DNA of 64,000 nucleotides from Cryptomeria japonica (taxonomy: Eukaryota > Streptophyta > Pinopsida > Cupressales > Cupressaceae): positions 192,990,695-193,054,694 of the forward strand of contig NC_081415.1 in the NCBI RefSeq assembly GCF_030272615.1, read 5' to 3'. The notes beneath the pieces are model-generated. The model saw only the letters and a program-made list of their open reading frames with translations, did no database searches and was not told the origin of the DNA. How positions within the stretch are numbered: position 1 is the stretch's first letter; each line of letters begins with the position of its first letter. Below, piece after piece: positions 11,173-22,664 of this stretch. The translations under genes were made by a program, and so were the position numbers.

Positions 11173-12890
11173 GTGGATGGGATGTGTCATATAGTGAGTA
11201 TAAAGTCTCCTAACCTAGAGGTTTTAGTTGATGGAATAGACTTTAAAGATGGGTTGAATTTAAAGGTACCTCCAAAGCCTAGAGGTAAACCATCAAGTTC
11301 CTTATCCAAGGAAAATGTCATCAGTTCTTGTGAGGATGGTAAAAAATGTGTAAATGGTCTTGTTGAGAATATTTACTCTAAGATAGGTCCAAAGTGGTTT
11401 GAACTTTTTTCTTCGAAACCTAAAGCTAAAATCTCTTCCCAAAGGTCAAGTGTGCTTATATTATTTGAATAGGTGAATTATCTATTTCCATCCCAAATAG
11501 TGTAATTAAAAAAAGGGTCTCTCTTATGGAAATGAAATTCATGGGTAAATTATTATCTCCTTAACCAAATATTGATCTAGTTAGAGCTTTAGCCTTAATA
11601 AATAGAAAACTAAAGGGTAGGTTGATATTTTAGCTATGGCTAGGGTTTTTTTATCTTTTTCCTTTTTCTCATGAGTAAAATTTGTCAAATATCCTTTCTA
11701 GAGGGTCATGGTGTAATGGTAATTTAATTTGGCTATGAAGAATAGGAACCACGGTTTAATAATACTAAATGCTCTTTTAGTTCAATTCCTATGTGGGTGA
11801 GACTTCTTGGTCTTGCTATGAAATTCTAGGATGACAAATTTTTTAAGGGCGTCACTAAAGCTTTTGGTCAGCTATTAACCATTGACAAAATGATTATATC
11901 TAGAAATCCTTTAGTGTATTCCATAATCTTTGTTGGTGTGGAGTAGTCCTCAAATCTACATATAATAATAAAGATTAAGTCAAAACCTTGTGAATGGTAC
12001 TAGTTTGTGGAGTTTGAGTTGATTCTTTTTGTCTATTATTATGTTAAAAAAGTGGCTCACTCTACTAAGAATTACCCAAATAAGATTCTAAAACCCAAGA
12101 AAAATATTTGGAAGGAGACGGTTAGGGAAGCTAGTGATTAAATGGCTCCTTTGGTAAGGATCATTCTCTTCTAGTGAATGCCCCAATTATGGTGGCTGAT
12201 CAAAATAATGAGGACAACAATTCAAAAAAGTGCCCCAAGTTACCAAACTCCTAACTTCGGTTGAGGTTCTTAAGGATGACGATGCTTCCCTAGACACTAA
12301 GTCTAGTTTTAAAGTGGGGTTTTCTACTCGCCTTTTGGTAGAAGAGAATAACTAGGATTCCTCTTTGATTACCATTGAGGGTGGTTTAGATTAATGAAAG
12401 AACAACCATATCAAATTTTTGAAGTGCCCCAAGTTACCAAACTCTTAACTTCGGTTGAGGTTCTTAAGGATGACGATGCTTCCCTAGACACTAAGTCTAG
12501 TTTTGAAGTGGGGTTTTCTACTCGCCTTTTGGTAGAAGAGAATAACTAGGATTCCTCTTTGAAGACCATCGAGGGTGGTTTAGATTAATGAAAGAACAAC
12601 CATATCAAATTTTTGAAGGAAAGAGAATGAAAGTTTCTATAAAACCAAGTGACCTCCCTTTGGAGTTCAAGGAGGCTGAAGGATCAAAGAATGTAGTGAT
12701 GGGTGATTCAAATGAGGTTCCCTTTGTTATGGCCAAAACTATGAATAGAAAAAAGACCCATTCCTCCCCCACCACTTTCGAGGATGTGATCACCAATAAT
12801 TGGAAAAAGGTAGATTTTGGTTTGGAGCTTAGGCTTAAGGGTAGACCTATTTCCCATCAAAATAGGGAAAAGATAGTAAATTAGAAATAG
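11173..12890 (+). pseudogene. LINE ORF1 (DUF4283-like nucleic-acid-binding protein), decayed
   Basis: The first segment (11173-11472) is open and ends near a frameshift. The next segment (about 11475-12110) reads as a DUF4283-like domain of plant LINE ORF1 proteins: VRALALINRKLKGRLIF, then a FSFSHE block, then WVRLLGLAMKF and a weak ...NYPNK zinc-knuckle-like end. Several stops and frame changes interrupt it. A 194 bp tandem duplication at 12229-12616 lies in the linker. An open C-terminal piece (12588-12884) ends at a TAG just before ORF2. The intact protein would bind LINE RNA. This copy cannot make it. Confidence 0.6.
12229..12616 (+). repeat. 194 bp near-identical tandem duplication inside LINE ORF1
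   Basis: Copy 1 (12229-12422) and copy 2 (12423-12616) differ at only a handful of positions, for example CTCCTAAC versus CTCTTAAC and TTTTAAAG versus TTTTGAAG. Both begin AGTGCCCCAAGTTACC and end AAATTTTTGAA. Both carry the same inactivating TAG (AATAACTAGGATTCC), so the duplication happened after the LINE was already dead. Confidence 0.92.
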
Positions 12891-12951
12891 TTGAAGGGAT
12901 ATGGAAAACCCTTTTTTGTATGTGCTTTAGGAGAACACCATAGAAGAACTC

Positions 12952-14215
12952 ATGAAAATTTTATCATGGAATATACAAGGGTTGAAAAACCCTCATAAGT
13001 GTTATCTCTTACCTAATTTCATTTAGGATTAAAAGCTAGATATTTTTCTTATTCAAGAAAATAAAATATAGTGTGATAAGATGGAAAATAATTTAAGAAT
13101 AGCTTTTTAAAGGAATGTGGTTTTCATGGAGGTAATTTGGATGGTTATTTAGGTGGCTTAGCTATATTCTATAATTCGAGAATTTTTAAGGGAGTGGCCT
13201 CAACTAAAGACTTGAATCATGAGGCCACTTAGTTTTATCATTTGTGGGATGACTCCACCTGAATTGTTTCTAATATTTATGCCCCTAATAACAAAAATAT
13301 GAGGAATAAAATCTAGAACAAGCTTAGCATTTTCAAATCTATTTATCAAGAAGAAAAATAGTTAGTGATAGAGGATTTTAATACCCCTCTAAAATAAGAT
13401 GAGAAATTGGGGGATCTCAAATTCATATAGACAATAGATTTGGCTTGATAGAGTTTGTTAAAGAGAAAGCTCTATTTGATGTTAATTTTTAAGGTGCCAC
13501 TCATCCTTGGTCTAATCATCATATAGGTAAGGATCTTATTCAAGTTAAACTCGATCATGCTCTCATTTCTATGAACTAGTTAGCCTCTTACTCTTTCTCT
13601 CTCTCAATCCTCACTAGGCTTGAATTTGATCATTTCTTGATTTCTTTCTTTGGTGACATTTCAAGTAGAAAGAAAAGACTTCCTATGAGATTTGAAAAAA
13701 TATGGCTTAGATAGATAGCCTTAGAGACAAGATCAATGGATGGTTGTAGATTGATATTGATGGGTCTACTATGTTTAAAGTGGCTAAGAAGTTTATTTTT
13801 GTGAAAACTATGTTCAAAAGTGAATAAAGATTCCTTTGAACAAATTTTTAGAGAAAAGGAGTATATCAAGAGTAAATTGGATGAGGTGTAGAAGGATATT
13901 TAGTCAAATTGGTTAGATTCTTTGATTTCGGCCTAAGAAACTAATCTCTTATCTCATCTTCACAATATCATTGCAAAAGAGGATTTTTTTTGGAAACAAT
14001 AGTCAAGAGAAATTTGACTTAAAAGAGGAGATGAAAATGCTAAGTTTTTCACCTTAATTGATAATTTAACAAAATCAAAGTCATTAAAACTAATGATTCT
14101 ACTATTTAGTATGAAGGATCTATTGTTGTAGTGACCACTGAGTTCTTTTCTAATCTACTTTCTATGGATGAGGGCATCAATCTTGATTACAAACCACAAT
14201 TTTTGGGAGTTATCC
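12952..14215 (+). pseudogene. LINE ORF2 N-terminal endonuclease, decayed and truncated
   Basis: ORF2 begins at ATG 12952 with MKILSWNIQGLKNP, the classic first strand of the APE-type endonuclease that nicks target DNA. Further blocks are FLIQENK (catalytic Glu region), GGLAIFYNSRIFKGVAS, SNIYAPNNKNMRNK, EDFNTPL (catalytic DFN), KLDHALIS and a late EFDHFLI (the SDH-like end). Many stops, mostly TAG and TAA, and a few frame changes break it. The text continues into the linker (RFEKIW, then weak similarity) and ends at about 14215 before the reverse transcriptase. Confidence 0.75.
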
Positions 14216-14221
14216 TTAAAT

Positions 14222-14571
14222 TTATTTTTGAGGGAAGTCAACCAAAATGAATGCAACTTGCATTTGTAGGAAAATGCAAGTGGGGGTGGTTTTATAAATA
14301 AATTTGATTTATTTATATGCAAGAAATGATTTTAATTAAATGTAAATTTAATAAAATAGTGGAAAGGGGATTTAATCAAATAAATAGAATCTATTCAATT
14401 AATGGAAGAAAGGGGAATTAATTAAATATTGAATTTAATTAATGGCTAGATAGAAGAAAAAGGAATATTAATCAAACCTTAGTTTAATTAATAGGTGGAT
14501 AAATGATAATAAAAAAAATATGAAATTCATTTAATTAAGTGTGTAGATTTAGGTGTCTACAGAACCAAACC
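14222..14571 (-). repeat. LTR-like fragment ending TGTCTACA
   Basis: This AT-rich segment ends on the plus strand with GGTGTCTACA. Read from the other strand it begins TGTAGACACC, a common start of plant Gypsy-type LTRs. It holds a perfect hairpin with arms ACTTGCATTT (14256-14265) and AAATGCAAGT (14272-14281). No partner LTR, primer site or polypurine tract is found nearby, so it may be a solo or truncated LTR. Confidence 0.35.
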
Positions 14572-15805
14572 CTCTTCCACAAAATATTAGAATATGAATC
14601 ACAAAAGTTTTATGTTTGACATAGTCTTACTCAAAGAGAGTTAAGCAGCCTAGGCTCTATTCCTTTGTTGCATGAAACATTGATTCATTGATATATATGT
14701 GATCTAATTAGGTACTAAAGCATGTATAAAATGATCACATAAACTAGCACAATAGATTGATAAACAAATAGGAAGTTGTAGGAAAGTACAAAAATGAAAT
14801 TGGGATATAGAGGTGCACTTGTGACAACAAACAAAAAACAAAACTAGTGGTCAAGTGTGCTATGCATCATAGTATAATAGGTGTCCAACTTCTAGAAAGT
14901 GCTTAGATATAGAATCAAGAGACTTAGAATTATTGCTTGCCAAAGTTTTACGTCAAATTACTAGGTCTATGGTTCTAGGTGCCCTATACTAGGTCCCTTT
15001 TCTTGAGTTTTTCAAATAATCTCTATCTTGAATTATTTAGTTATCTTGTACCTAAAAATTGGTAATGAAACTTGTGTCTAGACTTACAAATACACAAAAG
15101 AGGAATAAAATGGTGTTGTGGCTATAGAGGGTCTTGCCTTAGTCAATCCCCCATTTTTGTGTTTCCCACCTCCATGGATAGCAAAGTTGGATTTGAAACA
15201 AATGTGCATTCTCTAAACCTTAAGTGTGTCTAAGATTGTGGTGAGGAAACAAGTGCATAAACATAAAAAATAGCCCCACTCAAGTGTACTAGAGTGAACC
15301 CTAGATAATACAATCAAAAGGTAAAGAATAAATCGGTTACTCAAGAATACATAAATCATATGAATGAACATGAATAAAGGATAAATATTAGATCTAAAGA
15401 CAAAATTTAGAAATAAAAGAATGATATGAAATCATACCAAACCCTTTAGAAGAGGAACAAGATAATCCTATGTTAGTAATTCCCTATCATCCTCCAATAT
15501 TCCTTGAAAAATTAATCATGAGAAATGACTATTGGTGAGATTTGATGATAATGATTATTTTTTTAAAATTTGAAGACCTATAGAATCAAATTCAACAACA
15601 TTTTCTCATCATAAGGATAGTATAATAATTGATATCTCAAATGAAAAAAGTTACTTGCTTATATATTGAGTACAAGCTTAATGTTGATAAAAATCTAGCA
15701 TAAAAATGGTTAGATTAAAAATCAAGACCAAGTTCTAAAATTTCTAGCCCGACACAAAAAATAGCCAAAACTTTAGAAAATTTTGTTAGGTAATGTGTGC
15801 AAATA
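14572..15805. other. Unclassified sequence left of element A
   Basis: No coding domain is seen. The phrase TCTTGCCTTAGTCAATCCCCC (15131) resembles TTTGCCTTAGTCAGACCCC near 62511 in the unclassified segment F, so both may come from related old LTRs. Element A is inserted at its right edge. Confidence 0.35.
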
Positions 15806-16744
15806 TGTTGGAAACCAATAACACTGAGAGGGGGGGTGACTCAATGTTATACCGAAATAGAAGATTTTAGTCTTAACAAAACATTCATACACCAACTGAT
15901 AAACTGGTATAAATAGAATTGAAAGAAGTAATGCAACCAATACGCCAAACACATAAATGAGAATCATAACACAAAAATTTATACATGGAAAACCTCAATG
16001 AGGAAAAACCACAGTGGGATTTGTGACCCACAATATCATTTCACTGGCCATATGAAGAGATATTGCAATATATGATGGGCTTGCACTTGCAGGAAGGCTT
16101 ACAACCTAGAGCACACTACTGATCACAATAGGAGTCTCACTGACTACATAACAATCCAAACAACAATTTAGAGAAGTGTGAACTGCTTAGTATGGCATCT
16201 CCTATGCCAAAATATAGTTTGGTTTAAGCTTTGTCTGTTCTGGTTAAAACCCTAAATCTCAGTACCGAAATAACCCTTACAATGAATTCCTCACATACAT
16301 AGTCTCTCTGATATATTTCGCATTACATTACATCCATATATCCATTCCACATGTCTATCCTTATTCTCTTATTCATCTTTCTTACAAAATGATCTAATCA
16401 ATCTCCCCTATATACCCTATACAAATTTATGCCTTATGTCGGCTTACAAGGATATATACAATATCATATTACATGTTAGCCATATAACATAAATGAATAA
16501 GCATTAAAACAAGTTGTCGATGTTGGATCCAAGATGTGTCGGCCTCCAATACTGATGACCTTTACTATACCATGTCGTCTTGCATTGTCGATGACCAAAG
16601 AAATCTTCTATCCTACCGGTGTCGGTGTCGGTGTAGAGTCTGTGAAGTGCCTACTGGTACACCATATGAAGCCGGAACCCAAAATCATGTTGCCATCAAT
16701 GAAAGCATAATGAAACCTAACCAGTAGAGTGTCAATTGCCAACA
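15806..16744 (-). repeat. Element A 3' LTR
   Basis: On the plus strand it starts TGTTGGAAACC and ends AATTGCCAACA. It is clearly alignable over its full length to 21728-22664. About 25 bp from the plus-strand left edge is CACTGAGAGG, a G run, then GTGACTCA, the LTR-end motif shared with elements B and C. Confidence 0.92.
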
Positions 16745-16760
16745 ATCTCCCCCTTTGGCA
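16745..16760 (-). promoter_or_regulatory. Element A polypurine tract
   Basis: Read on the minus strand the sequence is TGCCAAAGGGGGAGAT, directly abutting the 3' LTR. This is the plus-strand DNA primer site typical of plant Copia elements. The same core occurs at B, C and D. Confidence 0.85.
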
Positions 16761-17015
16761 TTGATGGCAACACTTATGCAAAAAATGGTCATGGTTACAA
16801 CTGTCGGTTCTATCCTGCCCTGCTCCCCCTGAGCTGAATATGCAAAATGCTCCAATACTCCAAAATTTCAAAAATACTGTAACTCCCCCTAATGTATGCA
16901 ACCCTTGCAATCCTTTTTCACATCACTATCTCTCCCCCTTTGACATCAATTGCTAAAAAAAGTAAAAAGAATGTCAAAGAATGATAATTGTACACTGAAT
17001 ATCTCCAAAAATGTC

Positions 17016-20000
17016 TTACCGAAGCTTGACCATTTTCAATATTTCTGGGTAAGATTTCTTTAATAACTCCACATAAGTATCCTAGTCGGCTTTGAATGTG
17101 CCAGAGATAGATACAAGTCCACTCAATAAATATGCAAGTGATTCTTTCTCATTAACTTCTGCCGTTGTGGGCTTACCAAGCATATCCATGCATTCCCTCT
17201 TATGAACATCAAGTGAATCCAATATTGGACTCACCAAACCTCTGAGACTTTTGGCTCTCCGAATGATCTTATCTCTTTCTTTTTCAATAGAATAAATTTG
17301 ATTTTCTAAGGTCAAAATTTGTCTATCAATAGATGTTGTCAGTGAAGTTAGTCCATCAAAAGAGTTAGCAATATTAGCAATTTTGTCCTGTACCTCTTTT
17401 ATCTTTTCATCTACTTTTGTTGTAAGAATTTCTATATTGCAACATACCTTGTATATATTAGTTCCTTGTTTCAAATAATTTTCTATCAAAATTAAATTCT
17501 CCTCAATCCTTTTCTTCTCTCTATCTATGATCTGATAAAAAATGACTCTTTTAGCCAAAGTGATTTTTTCAAGTGCTAGCCGGTTAGAGATCTGCTGTAA
17601 TGATTGAAAATCTTTAGAGATCTGTTATGTTATTAACTTAAGCTTGATGGAAGGGCTTTCTTCATTCTCAATCTTACACTCCAGGACCAATCTATGCAAA
17701 ACAGTTATGGATTGATCTATAATCCCTTTGTCTATGGTTCCCTCCTTCATCAGTTTCTGAGCAACCATCATCATTAGTTCCATGGGACTCATCTCTGTGA
17801 TGTTTTTCTTTTCAACTAGAGAAGTTTCAATTGTCAATAATGATGTGCCAGCAACTGGTTCCCTACCGGATTCCCCTATTTTCTCTGGTGATTTAGCTTT
17901 TAATGCCTCCTCACTTGCACTGGTGGCTTCACCACTTGGTGTAGTCTATGCAACTGTCGATTCCTCTTTAGGAAGAGTGTCCTGAACCTGTACATTAGTA
18001 TCCAGAGGACAAGTGTCCTTAATGTTAGTATCCTGTACAATGTTCCCTACATTAATCAGTGTCTCTGTATGAGTCTATATATTTGTGTTAACCGGTGGGT
18101 CAATTTCTACTATCTTGATATTCTTCAAAATTGAGGGTGGAGTACCCATAATTCCTTTGCCTTTCCCTTCAACCGATGTATTTATAGTATTAGTATTTGT
18201 CTTCGGTGAGGTGAAGAATCCTCTATCCTCTCCCAAAAAATTTATCCAACCCTTCTCTATTTCCTTTATTATCTCATTCATCCTTCCTAACATTAGGATA
18301 GTTATTCTATGTTTGTTGTTAAAAACATTCCTCTCTTCATCCTCAATTGTCTTCTCCATCTCATCTAGAGTTATATAAACACATATAACTAAAAGTTCTT
18401 GCCTCTTAATATGTTTATCTTCTTGCATTATAGATAACCTTCTAGCATCTAACATGTTGTATAGCTTTGCTAGTATTTGATTTTCTATTTCAATTAATGC
18501 TTTCTTATAGATATCTAAATATAGAAGAATTTCTTCCTCTACCTCTCTCTATTCATCAACTTTAAATGTATCATAATGAGACTTAACATTATTCAGCATC
18601 CCATCCTTAGTAATTTCATCCACAATTTCAGCACAAGTCTTAGGCGGAATAATTGTTACATTACCAATCTCTAGTGCCAAATTAGTGTCACTCTTCTTCC
18701 TCCTTCTGGCAGTATCGAATGCAGCTGATGGTGTAGCCTTGGGTGGCTGATTCTATGCTGGTAATTTGATGGTGAACTTCCTAACCGATTGTTCCTTTGG
18801 TTCCACTTTAGGTTCTTCCGGTTTCTTCCTCACAACCCTTTTGAATGCTAATGGTGTCTCATCTTCAGGTTCAGAATCTACACTTACAGGTTCAATGTGA
18901 ACTACCGGATCCTTCCTCTTTTCCCCTTTCTCTAGGATAGCATCAATGAGTTCCTTAATGTCTTTAGTAACTTCCTGTACAAACTTTCTTGCATTACCTT
19001 CTTGTTTTTCCCTCTTCTTCTAGTTGAACTCAGTTTCAACCTCAAAAGCCTTTTGCTGTGTTGTTCCACAAGGTTTTTCTGCTTCATATATTTCTGCATC
19101 TATAAGAATTTTTGTATATGCATCAAGGAATGCATCCACCTCATATCCCATTTCCTCTATCCAAATCTTCTAGGGCTTGATTGCTTCCATGAGAGTCACA
19201 TCCTTCTTAACCATGAAACAAATGTCGGTAGATTATTTCTCTACTATTTGCTCAGGTATCCTTATTCTAGACCTCATAGATTTCTGAAAAGCCTTGAAGT
19301 AACCCCATAACTTATCATCTCTAAGAACTCCTAATGCAGAAATTGATTGCTTAAGTTGTCTTCCTACCAGGATGTCAAAAGCCCATTGCTTTCTTCCAGA
19401 ACTGGGGGTATCATTCAAAAAGTATAACATTAAGCATACTAATAGATTTCCATACCAGAAGGTGCCCTTCTTCTCACCTTTAATCTTCCCTAAATTGATC
19501 AATAACTCCTCAAGCATCCAATCACAAATATCTATCTTGATATTTTCTCTCATCATCCTATAAGCAGCCAAAATATATGAACTAGAAATTGAATTCAGTT
19601 GGTTAGACTGAGTTACCTTGTAGCCTATGATCATGCTTCCAAATGTGATGTTGGTGTTAGTGATGGTGCTCGCCTTCATCAATCTCTTATCTAATGTAGC
19701 ACCGATGATCTTCCTTACAAAGTCATTTGATACTTCCTTATCCAGATGTTTCCATATTGATGGTAAACCAGTAATTACCTCGATGGCTTCATTAGTGATT
19801 TTATAGGGTCGGTCCAGCCATGTGAATTCCCCATGTACTCTACTTAGTACATATCTGGCAATCTCATCCTCAAACTCTAGAATATCTAGAATAACAGTGA
19901 ACCCTAGATCTTCGATGTGTTTATATGTCAGTTTGATTTTACCAGATTCTCCCATGAGTTCATTCATATGCATCCCCTTGATCTCCAAAGTGTGTAAGTC

Positions 20001-20198
20001 CTCTATATGATAATAAATATAGGCCCTAACATCTTCCACATATACCACTCCTTTCGGGACATGAGAAAATGCTCCAACTGAATCTTCCTTGGTAGCCACA
20101 TGTGGATACCATTTGAAAATTGGCCTAGGGTGGTCCTTAACTTCTACTAAAGTTGGATTTGCAACAAAAATAGGAGTAGAAGATGATCCTGATTCCAT
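17016..20198 (-). pseudogene. Element A ORF2: ~1,060-codon protein of unknown family
   Basis: I do not recognise this protein. From ATG 20198 one frame runs to TAA at 17018-17016 without any frameshift, broken only by nine stops (TAA 19235, TAG 19172, 19022, 18755, 18551, 18077 and 17948, TAA 17627, TAG 17084). Residues 1 to about 400 form a conserved domain with homologues in B and C. Its landmarks are VEDVRAYIYYHIEDL (about 54-68), YVLSRVHGEFTW (116-127), ITGLP (142-146), IDICDWMLEELL (222-233), a hydrophobic LLVCLMLYF patch, and a Q/EQIVEK...GYEVD end. Then comes a Lys/Ser/Thr/Pro-rich, probably disordered middle, and a C-terminal coiled coil (about 865-1040). No membrane segment, enzyme motif or zinc finger is seen. 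It occupies the place of pol. It could be a captured host gene, a structural partner of ORF1, or a relative of the env-like ORF of Sireviruses. The stops make this copy inactive. Confidence 0.75.
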
Positions 20199-20552
20199 GA
20201 TTCAAGAAAAATACCTTTAAAAGGCTACCAGTGAAAACCTCTTAACAAATTCTTCCAGATGCCGGTGTGATCATTTAGGATGAAATCTGATCGCCTCTGA
20301 ATAACTTCTAATTTCACTAAGTTGCTTTGAATCACTCTAAAATCATTCTGAATGCTGGGTGAATAATAATGAAGTGTAATCAACCTTTTATCCATTGAGA
20401 AAACCCTAATTGCCAGTGAATGATACCAAATCTCACTTTGAATATATCAATGCCGGATAATCCTCTCCAATATCCAGAACATCTTCTAGAATCTCCTCCA
20501 GGAGCATATGCATCATCTTCCATGAAATTTGCCTACCCCTAAGGCATCTGCC

Positions 20553-21653
20553 TTAGTTACCAGATGAGCTCACTACTGGTGCGGGAGCAGCCTCTTCTGC
20601 CGAATAGGTAACCGAGACATTCGCATTTGATGATTGCTCTTCATTCTTTCTAACCCATCTATGAGTATGATCTTGCCAAATTTCATTAACCTTCTCTTTT
20701 CCTTTATCATTTGATCCTCCATTGCCAACCAGTGGATTTATGCTTCTGTAGAACTTAGCAATATGTCCAACTTCATTGCATGCATAACATGTAACATTGT
20801 TCTTTTGAATTGCCTTGCTAAAACTGGTGAAATTGCTTGACCAACACTGATTAGCCATATGTCCAAATTTTCCACAAGCATAGCATTTTACATTCATTCT
20901 ACAATCTTCTATCTTATGACCAATTTTATTGCATTTAGAACATTTACGAGAGCAAAATCAGGGTTTTGATTTTCTCTATTTCTACATTGCCTATCCATGT
21001 GACCAGATCTATTGCAAAAAAATTATCTACCATTGAATTTATAAGCATTGAATTGCCTTACCGGTGCCTTATGGTTTTGATCTTCATTAGTAGTACCAAA
21101 ACTCTATCCTTGCTCAAATCCAAGTCCACTGGAATCTCCAATCTGCCTCTCTTCAGTAACTCATCAAGCTGTGCTGAGTCTTGAATTTTTCTTTGTACTC
21201 ACTTGTAGCAATTTAGTCATCTCTTAGTACTATCATTTGTCTCTCAAGCTCTTTCTCATTGCTCTAGGATTGTACCAAATTAGACCTTAATATCTCATTT
21301 TCATGAGTCAACCTACCAGATTCTTCAAATTTGTTCTTCAGGGATACAACAAGATTTTCTTCCTTTTTCTTTCTATCCTCAATATCCTTAGATAACCTCA
21401 TAGTCATAGTTTGCATTTCATTCTTCATAACCATGTTCTCCTGACTCAATTTCTGAAATTGTTCCTTAACTGCATCTTCATCATCTTGATTTTGCAAAAG
21501 GTCCTTCCTCCTAGCTTGACCAGATGAAAGTCTCTCTTGTAGGACAAGAATAAATTCTTTAGCAGAATTCAACTCATCTTGTAGCTTTAAGTTATTCAAT
21601 ATTTCAACATCATAATCTTCAAGTGCCATCTCAAGCTACTTGTCCAAAGCCAT
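20553..21653 (-). pseudogene. Element A ORF1: coiled coil plus CCHC zinc knuckles (gag-like)
   Basis: The likely start is ATG 21653 (MALDK, then a TAG, then LEMALEDYDV). About 140 residues of heptad-rich coiled coil follow (to about 21230). The C-terminal half has CCHC knuckles of the retroviral nucleocapsid type: a degraded CNRSGHMDRQC (first Cys lost), CSKCNKIGHKIEDC, CYACGKFGHMANQC and CYACNEVGHIAKFY (last Cys lost). At least two frameshifts near 21130 and 20950, plus stops, separate the two halves. The order coiled coil then knuckles suggests a capsid/nucleocapsid protein that packages element RNA. The usual Copia UBN2 gag domain is not seen. The same layout occurs in B (60805-59611) and C (55254-53911). 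Confidence 0.72.
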
Positions 21654-21712
21654 ATTCAATGATTCCGGTTTCAAGATCTTCCTCAAGCTGTTAAATTTAC
21701 TCTGAGGCACAA

Positions 21713-21726
21713 GGCTCTGATACCAA
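21713..21726 (-). promoter_or_regulatory. Element A primer binding site (tRNA-iMet)
   Basis: On the minus strand this reads TTGGTATCAGAGCC, two bases inside the 5' LTR. It is complementary to the 3' end of plant initiator-methionine tRNA, the usual primer of Copia elements. Confidence 0.88.
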
Positions 21727-21727
21727 T

Positions 21728-22664
21728 TCTTGGAAACCAATAACACTGAGAGGGGGGGGGGTGAATCAATGTTATACTAGAATAGAAGATTTTAGCCTTA
21801 ACAAAACATTCATACATGAACCAGTAAACCGATATAACTAGAATTGAAAGAAGTAATGCAGCCAATAAGACAAACACATAAATGAGAATCATAACACACA
21901 GATTTATACGTGGAAAACTTCAATGAGGAAAAACCATGGTGGGATTTGTGACCCACAATATCAATTCACTAGCCATATGAAGAGATATTACAATATATGA
22001 TGGGCCTGCACTTGCAGGAAGGTTGACAACTTAGAGCACATGACTCATCACAATAGGAGTCTCACTGACTACATAACAATCTAGACAACAATACGAAGAA
22101 GTGTGAATTGCTTAGTATAGCATCTCCTATGCTAAAATACGATTCCAGTTTAAGCTCTGTCTATTTCAGTTAAAACCCTAAACCTTAGTACTAGAATAAT
22201 CCTTAAAATGAATTCCTCACATACATAGTCTCTTTGATATATTTTGCATTACTTTACATCCATATATCCATTCCACATGTCTATCCTTATTCTCTTATTC
22301 ATCTTGCTTACAAAATGATCTAATCAATCTCCCCTATATACCCTATACAAATTTATGCCTTATGTCAGCTTACAAGGATATATACAATATCATATTACAT
22401 GTCGGCCATATAACATAAATGAATAAGCATTAAAACATGTTGTTGATGCCGGATCCAAGATATGTCGACCTCCAATACCGATGAACTTTACTATACCATG
22501 TTGGCTTGCATTGTTGGTGACCAAAGAAATCTTCTATCCTCCCGGTGTCAGTGTAGAGTCTGTGAAGTGCCTGCCAGTACACCATATGAAGCCGGAACCC
22601 AAAATCATGTTGCCATCAATGACAACATAATGAAACCTAACCATTAGAGTGTCAATTGCCAACA
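21728..22664 (-). repeat. Element A 5' LTR
   Basis: This is the partner of 15806-16744 and ends AATTGCCAACA at 22664. Its other terminal dinucleotide is mutated (TCTTGG instead of TGTTGG). As the upstream LTR in minus orientation it should hold the promoter. Confidence 0.92.
22334..22340 (-). promoter_or_regulatory. Possible TATA box in the element A 5' LTR
   Basis: On the minus strand the sequence is TATATAGGGGAGATTG, a plausible TATA box about 325 bp into the LTR. The other LTR copy has the same sequence at 16409-16415. There is no transcript evidence. Confidence 0.3.

Larger units (their letters stand above)
11031..14215 (+). mobile_element. LINE fragment: ORF1 plus ORF2 endonuclease, 3' half missing
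   Basis: This is the 5' part of a plant L1-type retrotransposon. ORF1 (gag-like) is followed by the ORF2 start at 12952 and an apurinic-endonuclease domain. The coding similarity stops at about 14215, before any reverse transcriptase, and an LTR-like fragment follows. The left edge is uncertain. Losing the 3' part is unusual, because LINEs normally lose the 5' end. Later deletion or replacement at 14215 is the simplest explanation. Confidence 0.65.
15806..22664 (-). mobile_element. Element A: pol-less Copia-type LTR retrotransposon with ORF1 and ORF2
   Basis: This is a 6.86 kb element in minus orientation. Its two LTRs of about 938 bp have TGTTGG...CCAACA ends, one of them mutated to TC. A tRNA-iMet primer site lies inside the 5' LTR (21728-22664) and a polypurine tract lies inside the 3' LTR (15806-16744). 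The flanks AAATA and AAATC look like a 5 bp target duplication with one mismatch. Between the LTRs are only two coding units: gag-like ORF1 (21653-20553) and the large unassigned ORF2 (20198-17016). No protease, integrase, reverse transcriptase or RNase H motif is visible in any frame I read, so the element is non-autonomous. It is the cleanest copy of the A/B/C family. Confidence 0.88.

Noticed and set aside
16536-22647. Similar 61-63 codon frames at 16536-16727 and 22462-22647
   Set aside because: They are the same region of the two A LTRs, on the strand opposite to transcription.
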